Shown here: one piece after another, positions 56,001-64,000 of the stretch | Layout: the number at the start of each line of letters is the position of its first letter | Position numbering within the stretch: the first letter of the stretch is position 1 | DNA from: Eurosta solidaginis | Taxonomy: Eukaryota; Arthropoda; Insecta; Diptera; Tephritidae | Assembly (NCBI RefSeq): GCF_040869045.1 | Contig: NW_027136914.1 | Span: 744,001-808,000 of the forward strand | Direction: 5' to 3' | DNA: 64,000 nt | Translations under genes and position numbers: made by a program | The notes under the pieces: generated by a model | What the model was told of the DNA's origin: nothing | The model's database searches: none | Seen by the model: the letters and a program-made list of their open reading frames with translations, nothing else

Positions 56001-57255
56001 ATAGCTGCACTTGCTTGCAGTTCCGTGCTGTAATTATAGCAGACAAACCTGCGAAAGCTACAAAAAAGGGCTTGCTAGCATTTCGGAGTGAATAAGGCTG
56101 TCATACGAAGCAATCCAGAGGTCGGGACACACTCATGTATCTATACCAGAGAAGCTGGTATATGTGCAAAGTTTGAAAGGTGAATCACTCCCCCCGCTTC
56201 ACATAATTTTAACCTACGTAAACTGTGAGTAAGAAATGGAAAATTGTTAAATTTTTATTTAAGTTTTCAGAGCACGTCGTAAAAACGCAATTTATTTTTG
56301 GAAATATACAAAAGCATCTCATTAAGTTGAATCATTATCAACGTCATTCGTAGTTAGCAACTCACAAAAACTTACTCGCTAGTTTTCACATATTATCATA
56401 CCTACATATATAATTACGTACAAATGTATATATATGTGTGTATGTGGTTATGTACATGCGTAAATGCTAGCAAAATTGATTGAGGATAACTAAACCGGAT
56501 GCGGCACGTTTAGCAATTTAACGAAGTCTTAAAATTATATCACACATACACCTTTTATAACAAAATTTACGACTCCTGAAATGAATTCATCTTTTCCTTT
56601 CACAGTTCGATGAGTGTTAAAACAAAGAAAGATTTTCAAAAGATGTTTCAGTTGCGTTCAAAATACTTTGCCGTAAATTATAAAATTAATTTCCGGTGTT
56701 ATAGAATAACTGAATAAGAGTTCATTAAGGTTGTGGACAAATATTTTTTACAACTTGCTTATCGTTAAATGGATTTTCTAGGAAAATTAATGATCACTTT
56801 GCAAGTAGAATTGTAAATGAGCATATGTAGTGCTTATGTAAAGGAAATTGCTCCACTTAATCTGCAAGTGTTACTTAATTTTTAGTGTTACTTATCTTTG
56901 CATGATGCTATGACATAATCACAAGGGGCATATCCCCAATTTTTTTAATTGGGATTTTGTCACAGATTGCAGTAACATAGCGCAAAGTTTTTCACTAGGG
57001 ATTATGTCACAGCTTATGAAGTGTCATACTGTTAATTGAGATAATATCATTCCTGTGTCTAAAAAGGAGAAGATTTTCATAAACAAAACGAAGGCAGTTG
57101 CCGTGGTTTTGTGAAGAGGTTGCTTGTTTTAATAATAATAATAAGTTCGAGACTACTTTGGATCCATTGAATTCAAAAAGTTTAGCAAGATATTTACGGG
57201 CAACAGACGACTTGTTAACCCTTTATGTTAATTTCTGCCGTGATGGCGTTTTTTA
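56001..57255. other. No gene recognised; AT-rich non-coding sequence
   Basis: AT-rich DNA. GGGATT-TGTCACAG occurs twice near 56953 and 57000. No frame or element boundary is visible. Confidence 0.5.
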
Positions 57256-57394
57256 AGCAGAATTAAATTTTTTTTAGAAGAAATTACCACAAACCAACCG
57301 ATTTTGTTATTTGTTTTAAAAAGCAAGGAAAACCTCCCAGCTAAATCTTCAAATGCCTTTCATTTACGGCTGACGAAACTTCAATATTTGTTTT

Positions 57395-57605
57395 TTTTTA
57401 AATGGCGTTTGCACCACGCACATTTTCCAAAACTTTATAAAATTTAAATTTTTGGTCATAAAGTTAACCCACACATAAAACTGTATACTTCATCTTTCAT
57501 CTTAATCTATCTTTGGTAATGCATTTTCGCAGTTTTTCCATTTTTCGAGATTTCTGTATGGACTTTATTTGAAGCGGGCATGGTCACCAACCGATTTTGT
57601 CAATT
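57395..57605 (-). repeat. Diverged Helentron-core fragment
   Basis: GTTTGCACCACGCACATTTTCC, CATCTTTCATCTTAATCTATC, TTTTTCGAGATTTC and GGGCATGGTC parallel, with many changes, the core blocks GGCACCGCCCAC, the GTTTCATC...CTTT block, TTTTCGATATCG and GGGCGTGG of the elements at 11276, 30976 and 48830. Ends are lost. Confidence 0.45.
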
Positions 57606-57689
57606 TGTCAAATATGTACATAAAAGAAAAAAGACAGATAAACCGCATGCCAAATTCAGACAAGGCGCCGCCTATATTTAGAAGAAGAA

Positions 57690-58260
57690 AAGTTGAAAAT
57701 TTGTCAGGCCATAAATCCTAAGCTGTATACAGTTAGAATTTACAAGGACCTCTCCAAGCCGTGCAAAACTAAACGGAGTTTCATACAAGGTGAACCCCCA
57801 ACATGCGATGTCTTTAATTTGATGCTGGAAAAAATTATAAGAGTAGCAAAAATTATTCCTTATTCTTATTCTGTGCAAATACTGGAGTATGCTGACGCGC
57901 CGTAAGTTCTGCTTACTCCAAACTGGAAAGAGAAGAGTAAAAGATGAGATTGATGGTGAATAAAGACAAAACGAGCCACCTGTTGTCATCAAGTAAAAAG
58001 TCAGCGCATTTGCGCTTTGGCAAGTACGTCATATTTGGCAGCCATAACTTCGAGATAGTAAAAGACTTCGTTTATTTGGGAACCAGCATTAACGCAAACA
58101 AAGACATCAGATTTTAAATCAATAAATGCTACTTTGGAGTAGGTGGGCAATTTAAAAGTTTAGTACTATCTCGTCAAATGAAAGTCAACTTCTACAATAG
58201 TGTTCAGAAGCATAGACATTCTCATCATCTGATGAGGTGGTTCTAAGAGTGTTCGAGAGA
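57690..58260 (+). pseudogene. RTE-type LINE RT relic
   Basis: The frame 57693-57905 reads VRIYKDLSKPCKTKRSFIQG and CDVFNLMLEKIIRVAK, closely parallel to VRIGTDLPKPFETKRGFRQS and CDFFNFMLEKIILAAE in the RTE element at 24196-26757. At about 58050-58160 EIVKDFVYLGTSINANKD and CYFGVGGQF follow, matching 26110-26240. It is a second, independently truncated copy of the same RTE family; the active-site block is eroded (EYADAP). Confidence 0.82.
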
Positions 58261-58273
58261 AAAGCTCTTTTTA

Positions 58274-58590
58274 TGGCTTTAAGGTCAATCGAAACTTATC
58301 GCATGTATTAAGGACCAATTTAAATGCAATAATTTAATGCCGCAATGGCATAAGATCAACGGATATAAGGTCAGTTGACCTTATGACCACTTAAAATTGC
58401 AATAAGATCAATTGAAACTTTGCACATGTATCAAAGACCAATGCTATAAATTAACGGTGGCGCTACATAAAGGCCAATTTATCTTATGGGAATATGAATT
58501 AGTTATAAGGTCAATTGGTCATTTATAGTTGCAATAAAACCAACTGACTTTGTGACTTCAAAAATTGGGTGTAGTGGCCATTTAGAAATC
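58274..58590. repeat. Degenerate ~125-bp tandem repeat with AAGGTCAATTG motifs
   Basis: TCAATCGAAACTT-CGCATGTAT-AAGGACCAAT at 58285 recurs as TCAATTGAAACTTTGCACATGTATC-AAGACCAAT at 58408 (123 bp); ATTGCAATAAGATCAA at 58397 recurs as GTTGCAATAAAACCAA at 58528 (131 bp). Palindromic AAGGTCAGTTGACCTT occurs inside. Roughly two and a half units. Confidence 0.7.
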
Positions 58591-58899
58591 TTCATTTGAT
58601 CATGTGTCTATTTCAGGGAAACGGCCATAACCATATTTTTAATCAATTGACACCAACTCAAAAAAAAAAAAAAAAAAAAAAAACACTAAAAAACTAATGA
58701 AACATATATAATAGTAAGAAAAAACTAAAAAACACGCATTCATAGCCAACCGATTTAAAAATAAAAATTTTTTTTTTATCAATAATAGTTAATGTTTCAG
58801 TGGGTGAAGGTAGAAAAATTTACCCAATATAATTAGCTCAAAAAAACTTTACTTATTAAAAAAAAAAAAAGGATAATTAAACTCGCACTAAAATGGTGA

Positions 58900-59235
58900 G
58901 CCGCCGTAGTGTGATGGTGGCGTGATCCGCCTACAACAACGTTAATACTGTGTTCACGCCCTGGCCAAAGCAACGTAAAAAATTTGGAAACAAGTCTTTT
59001 CAATTGGAAAAAAAAATTTCTAAGCGGGGTCGCCCCTCGGCAGTGTTTGGCAGGCACTCCCAGTATATTTCTGCCATGAAAAGCTTCTCAGTGAAAATTC
59101 ATCTGCATTACAGATGCCGTTTCGAGTCGGCATAAAACAGATAAGTCTCCTCCCGCCAATTTGTAGGAAAACTTAAAAGAAGCACTACGCAAATTGGAAG
59201 AGAAGCTCAGCCTTACATCTATTTTTTTATTTTTC
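58900..59235 (+). mobile_element. tRNA-derived SINE, near full length
   Basis: Head GCCGCCGTAGTGTGATGGTGG with B-box-like GTGTTCACGCCC, body with AAGCGGGGTCGCCCCTCG, TTTCTGCCATGAAAAGC and CAGATGCCGTTTCGAGTCGG, tail TCTATTTTTTTATTTTTC. Same family as 8398-8740. Confidence 0.85.
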
Positions 59236-59239
59236 AAAA

Positions 59240-59825
59240 TAATGGGGATTAATTTACTTTATTTTCTCCACTCTCTCCTTATAAATAGTTACAAATAGAA
59301 AATTGTAACATTTAGTGTATCAAGAACCGTTATAAAAGTGTGGTTTTTAAGTTTTTCTTTCTTTTTTTCTTGCTTTGCCATGCATTGCTCCCACATTATG
59401 CAACAGTGTAGTGACTATATACGCCGACACTCTTTACTCCCCCCGGATAGTATATCAGTCACACACACTATGAATACACTACGCCTACACTATGCATTAA
59501 GCCAACAATCTCTGCTTCCCATAAAGTGTATCACTTTTAGAAACATATGATTTTGATTCAGAAATAGTCTGAGATATTCCCAAGTCACTTCAATCATCAA
59601 GTTGTAGTCGCTTCGCTATACTTACATGTAAATTCACATGAAACTTGGCTTGTCAAAGCAGCTCGACATGGAAAATAGCGTAAAACTAGTGGCAAACACC
59701 AGCTTAAAACAATATATCCCCAATCATAGAAGTGCAGCATGTTTAAAAATATATGGACGACTTAAACACAACATAAAGTTTCGTTAATGTAAATTTTTTT
59801 TACTATTTTGCTAAGATATTTAAAA
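59240..59825. other. No gene recognised
   Basis: Mixed sequence with no assignable motif; short frames look accidental. Confidence 0.45.
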
Positions 59826-59838
59826 TATTCTACAGTAT

Positions 59839-60094
59839 GATCGCGGGTTCGAATCGAGCTCAAGGCCTAACAATAATTATTTTATCATTATTATTGTTAT
59901 GATACATTTTTTCATAATTGAAAAAATTATTAAGTTAGAATAGAAGAAAGAGAGAAATTTAATAATTTTTTCAATTACAAAAAAATTTATCATAACAAAT
60001 AACAATAATATAAAATAATTATTGTTAGGCCTTGATCTCGATTCGAACCCGCGATCTTGCAAATCAATAGGCCGATATAACAACAAAAATTGTT
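59839..60094 (-). mobile_element. Fold-back tRNA-related retroposon (SINE-like) with 12-bp target duplication
   Basis: A 256-bp insert between two copies of ATTCTACAGTAT (59827-59838 and 60095-60106). Its left end GATCGCGGGTTCGAATCGAG...AAGGCCTAACAATAATTAT is repeated in inverse at 60015-60056 with one mismatch, so the RNA could fold into a long hairpin. On the minus strand the extra right-hand part, TATATCGGCCTATTGATTTG, followed by GGGTTCGAATC, has the spacing of A and B boxes of a tRNA-type pol III promoter. The inverted-dimer plan is unusual for a SINE. Confidence 0.8.
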
Positions 60095-60259
60095 ATTCTA
60101 CAGTATTTTTTTTGCAGGGCAAAAGTTACATTTTTTTTTGCTCAGAAAAAAGTAAGCCCAAAATGAAACTTCTACAAATTTTGTTAAAATAATTAAGAAA
60201 AAACTCATATTGATTGCCTATAAAAAATCTAAAAATCCACGCTAAACATGTTTTTAGAC

Positions 60260-60532
60260 CAGGGGTCGGCATTTAGTGGCACAATTGTGCACACTCAATT
60301 CACACGTATTCTTATTCTCTTTAGTTTAGTAGTCATTGACCATTTGGCGCAGCAACATCGGTTGTGTGCTTCGCACGCAATGTTGACGAATGTTCCTAGC
60401 AAGCAACAAGCAAAGATCGTCAGTTATGCGCAGTGTTTATTCGTTGCTGTCTAGCTAACGACTGAACGATGGAGAATAAAGATATGTGTGAAGCAAGTCT
60501 GGCTCAATTGAACTATGGCGCGCCGACCACTG
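60260..60532. mobile_element. hAT-type MITE
   Basis: Ends CAGGGGTCGGC and GCCGACCACTG form short imperfect terminal inverted repeats of the CAGNGGTCGGC type found in hAT elements. Flanks TTTTAGAC (60252-60259) and TTTTAAAG (60533-60540) are an 8-bp duplication with two mismatches. The 273-bp interior is non-coding. Confidence 0.75.
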
Positions 60533-60540
60533 TTTTAAAG

Positions 60541-61150
60541 GCTTTTATATTTGTATGTACCCATTCATAAAGCAAATATTTGATGCGAAGAATATACGAT
60601 TTCTGAGATAGTTTACAACCATAATTTAATATGGGACGTAGGCGGTTATTGTGTTTGACGACATATAAGAGTATATGGAATATAGTATTTTGGTGCTTGG
60701 CGTAGCCCTATATAACCTCCAGCGTCCGATGTATATAAATATGCCTTAGTGAAGTATTTACGTAATACTACAGTGACACTTTTCCAACGCCTTTGACAAT
60801 AAAATTCGCTTTTGCTTGCACTTAAAATAGAAATTGCTTTTTGACGACGCCCAACTGTTGCTGCATAAGTGTCAAAGCAACACTAAATACTAAGAAATTG
60901 CGAGAAAAGGTGGTTTCGAGGCATTTCGACACCAACTAAGCACGTATAAATAACTCCGCCTTCTGTTGAAGCTTGTAACGCCTTCTCTCCAAATGTCATA
61001 TTGTGTACATAAACACGTTGGCAGGTAAAATCACATTTATGCAGAGATGTTGTTGTTGTATGTTGTGTATAGATTGTGGTTTTTGTTTTGTTCATTTTAT
61101 TCGAGCATCAATAGGCAATTCAAAAGTTTACACACTGCAAGCATTGCATA
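60541..61150. other. No gene recognised
   Basis: No open frame with motif, no repeat shared elsewhere in the window. Confidence 0.45.
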
Positions 61151-61156
61151 TGATAT

Positions 61157-61761
61157 TGTAACGAATGTTAGCAGCACTGAGCGATGCTATCGTCTCCAAG
61201 GCGATGCTAAGCAGTGACGTGAATGCACATCAATAATTCAATCATTATGTATTTACATAAACGAAACAATAACTGCGTCTACATATATGTACCATGTACG
61301 TATACGAGCAGCGGAGAGACAATGCACTAACTCATGCATATATCTGAGAAGTTTGAGAGCTACTGGACAAGTAGATTCTCGAAGCGCCTAAAGGATGTAT
61401 AAAATTGTGCAATTTTAGTTATAGCTGAGAAGTTTGAGAGCTCATGGACAATGCTAGTAGATTCTAGCAAAATGCGAACGAGGAAACCAAAGAGTATAAA
61501 AGGCGTCAGATGTAGAGGCGCTGTAATTCAGTTTGAGTTGAGCACTCAGTTATTGATTAAGCACACGATCTGGCGGCCAATAGTAGAGTTTAATTTGAGT
61601 TATCAATCAGTTTGGTTATTAAGCCAGCGAGTAGCAAAGTATAAGTGTTATTGTGAAGTACTTTAATAAAGGCCATTTTTCCATTATTCAATATTGGAGT
61701 TATTTATTCAACAGTTTAGTGATTCGAAATTAGCAGAGGATTTGCAAGTAAATTCGTTACA
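61157..61761 (+). mobile_element. Solo LTR
   Basis: 605 bp, TGTAACGAA...TTCGTTACA, so TG...CA ends within a 9-bp inverted repeat, flanked by ATAT on both sides (61153-61156 and 61762-61765), a 4-bp duplication. No second LTR or coding region is nearby, so the internal part was probably lost by LTR-LTR recombination. The unit GAGAAGTTTGAGAGCT occurs twice in the upstream half (about 61348 and 61429). Family unknown; not related by eye to the LTRs at 35731 and 41395. Confidence 0.88.
61494..61533 (+). promoter_or_regulatory. Core promoter in the solo LTR (TATA box and initiator)
   Basis: TATAAAAG at about 61495, then TCAGTT at 61528-61533, about 33 bases downstream, which fits the arthropod initiator TCAGT at the expected distance. 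A polyadenylation signal AATAAA lies at 61665-61670. Confidence 0.65.
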
Positions 61762-61765
61762 ATAT

Positions 61766-62120
61766 GTTTTTCGATTAAACAATATATGATTAGGCTGATG
61801 AAATGGAAATACTTAATATTTTGTTATGAAAATGAAAGCTCTTAATTGATTTCAAGTTCAGAAACTCGAGTCTGATATTTTCCTGGGGAATAAATGTTCC
61901 TTGAAAGCAACAGGTGGAACACCGCCTGCAGACGGTCTTAGTGGATTAGGTGAAGAAAAAAATAATACATGCTTATATCAATTCATTTGCCAAAAGTTAC
62001 TTTTATTCAAAGGAAATATTCAATTCAATAAATAAAAAATATATTATATTTTAAAATAACTATTTTTCTATATGATACTCTGTAAACTAGTTTTTTGCAT
62101 TGGAATAACTCAAATTTATA
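61766..62120. other. No gene recognised; AT-rich non-coding sequence
   Basis: Nothing supportable. Confidence 0.5.
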
Positions 62121-62125
62121 TTACA

Positions 62126-63165
62126 CTAGCAGACCCGTCAGACGTTGTTCTGCCCTAAATTTGGTCTATCTCCATACATTTTAATAAACTTTTTCCGTCT
62201 AACTCTGCACTCCCCCCCCCCCCCCCCCCCCCCTCCGCCCTTTCATAACATTTTCTTTATCCTTTTGTTCACTTTTTATTATTTTATTTCGGCTTCGCAT
62301 GCACATTTATCAGTTTTGCCAGGTTAATGCAACTAAATTGAATATCACAATGAAAATTACTTTAAAGCTCTCAGAAACAACTTTCATTTGATATCCATAT
62401 TACACACACATTCTAGTGGTATCCGGGTCCAGGTTTTGCCCCTATCTTGAGACCCTAGTCACCCAGCGGTATAAAAATTACTCTGTACTAAAGCACTCAT
62501 CAACAGCTTCAATTTGATACCCATAATGTAAAAACAGATACTAGTGTTACCCTGATGCACGTTTTGGCCTATATATCGAAACCCTTCACAAAACTACCCT
62601 GTACTAAAGCACACATCAACAGCTTTCATTTGTTATCCATAATGTATAAACACTTTCTAGAGGTACCCGGGTCCACGTTTTGGCCTCAATCTCGAGACCC
62701 TAGTCACCAATAAGAATGGAAACTACCCTGTACTATGCACTCATCAACAGTTTTCATTCGTTATCCATATTTTATAAACACATTCTAGGGGTACCCGCGT
62801 GCACGTTTTCGCTTATATCTCGAGACCCTAGTTACACGCGGATACGAAAAAACCCCGTATCAAAGTACTCATAAACAGCTTACATTCGATACCCATATTG
62901 TGCAAACATATCCCAGGATTACCCAGGTCCACGTTTTGATCTCACGACCCTATCCAGAACGGGATAAAAATTAGCATATGTCTGTCTCCTGGTTCTAAGC
63001 TACCCCTCCACCAATTTTCAGCCAAATATGTTCATCCGTTACTTCCTCTTCAATCACTCTTTATATATTAAAAAGCGCATCAAAATCTGTTGCGTATTTT
63101 TAAAGGTTTAAGCATTCAAAGGGGCATAGGGACAGAAAAATGGACTTTGTTTTTATACTATGTAG
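62126..63165 (-). mobile_element. Second Helitron-like element with internal tandem repeats
   Basis: In minus orientation the 3' end is GGCAGAACAACGTCTGACGG followed by GTCTGCTAG with a GCAGA/TCTGC hairpin and CTAG, next to an A on the plus strand (62125). Inside are a 22-base C run (62212-62233) and, from about 62370 to 62990, about five copies of a ~120-130 bp repeat with GATACCCATA, ACAAACACATTCTAGGG, CCACGTTTTGGCC and TATATCTCGAGACCC. The 5' end is not resolved; sequence typical of the element seems to stop near 63165. A related fragment lies at 29575-29770. The 60-codon frame over the C run is an artefact. Confidence 0.6.
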
Positions 63166-63650
63166 TAATGTACATCCATACATACCTATAAACCTACGCC
63201 CGAAGTTAAATAACGTAGTGAATGCTATATATGTACGTATGTATTTGTCGCATAAAGCCTCACTCAAAAGCATTTAGCGCGGACAGTTCACAGCGAACAA
63301 ACACACATACGCATTTTTGATAAAAATGTTACTTTTGTTTAAAAAATTTCGCTGATATAAGAAAGGAATCAAGTATTTTTTTTGATGCAGATCGAAGGTA
63401 AATATTTCAAAGTTTTACAGAAAAGTAGAATTTTTTAAATCCATCCATCCGTTTATGATTTATAGCTGTGTAAACAAAAATTTTATGATTTTTACTACAT
63501 TTTGGCAATTTGCCACGCCCCTATAACATATACCTTCAAGTTATATTAACTGTACCATCTCACGTAGCTAAGCTTTCAAATGCAAAAACCCGTTTCAAAA
63601 TCGGAGCACTCTGTGTGAAGTTATGTGCATACATGGCATTTAGCGACTTT
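63166..63650. other. No gene recognised; possible decayed repeat
   Basis: GGCAATTTGCCACGCCCC near 63505 recalls Helentron-core blocks but nothing else matches. Confidence 0.35.
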
Positions 63651-63653
63651 ATT

Positions 63654-63927
63654 TTATAAGGTTTTTTTAGATATAAATTCCGTGCAAAAAGTGTGCGTTT
63701 CAGATTTTTTACACAACTTGCAGGATGTTTTCGGTTTCTTATTTAGGATATTGTCCCCTGGATGAATTACCCTTTTTACCAACATTACGATTATTGGTAG
63801 TTGGCTGTTCATTATCCAGTGGGCGACCAACCGACCTCTTTTCAACTGAAGCACAAAACTCTTTGGTAATCCTACCGTAAGCAGTTGCAACAAACTCTGT
63901 TAAATATCCCCGTGCTGCTTTTTTCAA
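63654..63927 (-). pseudogene. Possible piggyBac-like transposase C-terminal relic
   Basis: Two overlapping minus-strand frames (63739-63927 and 63654-63893) joined by a frame change give a VGRPLDNEQ-type stretch, a basic linker and CKLCKKSETHTFCTEF. A GRP motif followed by a Cys-rich end with C-x2-C and ET..FC resembles the C-terminal region of piggyBac-type transposases. The catalytic part is absent, so this stays tentative; another zinc-binding protein relic is possible. Confidence 0.3.
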
Positions 63928-64000
63928 TTATTCACTTTTCAGTTGGTAGCTTGCATTTTGGGAACCGATTCGCTCTCACAATTTCTAGACAATATATGTA

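Overview
The window looks like repeat-dense intergenic or heterochromatic DNA from an insect, most likely a true fruit fly (Tephritidae, Diptera). That guess rests on general resemblance of the repeats (Helentron/DINE-like elements, tRNA-derived SINEs, R1/LOA- and RTE-type LINEs with AACCT-type tails) and not on any search. I find no convincing host gene. Nearly every recognisable coding stretch belongs to a transposable element, and only one is intact: the gag-pol of a Ty3/Gypsy LTR retrotransposon at 37187-41410.

Layout. 1-3635 is a roughly 130-bp minisatellite with higher-order structure that ends in a stem-loop terminus. It is the tandem-repeat end of a Helentron/DINE-like element whose other copies lie at about 9730-10246, 11276-12920, 30976-34436 and 48830-51477. 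3970-5290 is a LINE relic. 6870-7205 is a TCGATA-rich cluster. 7213-7640 is a retroposon-like repeat with terminal hairpins. 8398-9515 holds two tRNA-derived SINEs. 12930-14620 is a minus-strand LINE relic with a 523-bp MITE beside it (14958-15480). 16400-16740 is a C-rich minisatellite with a G-quadruplex motif on the minus strand. 17640-20900 is nearly featureless. 21150-27340 is a LOA/R1-like LINE (endonuclease, RT, RNase H, zinc motif, AACCT tail) with an RTE-type LINE inserted in it at about 24200-26757. 27345-30740 holds more LINE and SINE pieces.

35731-41843 is the Gypsy element: two 449-bp LTRs, a TATG target duplication, a 1-kb leader with repeated blocks, and one 1407-aa ORF that begins with a SAP-like domain and runs into the 3' LTR. 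It sits inside an older LINE relic. 42450-42825 is a SINE. 43560-44075 and 46440-47690 are LINE relics on either side of a decayed hAT transposon (44484-46157, TIRs and an 8-bp duplication). 48205-48423 is a MITE. 51960-52790 and 54960-56000 are minus-strand R1-type LINE relics with a small Helitron between them (53683-54399, TC...CTAG, A/T flanks).

57395-58590 holds Helentron-core, RTE and tandem-repeat fragments. 58900-59235 is a SINE. 59839-60094 is a fold-back tRNA-related retroposon with a 12-bp duplication. 60260-60532 is a hAT MITE. 61157-61761 is a solo LTR with visible promoter and polyadenylation signals. 62126 to about 63165 is a second Helitron-like element whose internal repeat is related to the 130-bp minisatellite. 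The last kilobase holds a possible piggyBac-like C-terminal relic.

The elements do not form a pathway. They form a stratigraphy: old LINE relics at the bottom, then Helitron/Helentron, SINE and MITE insertions, and on top the young Gypsy element (about 5 LTR differences by eye). The points most worth follow-up are the SAP-like Gag, the missing standard primer site and polypurine tract in that element, the shared ancestry of the two minisatellites, and the fold-back SINE. All identities come from reading motifs by eye; no database search was run.
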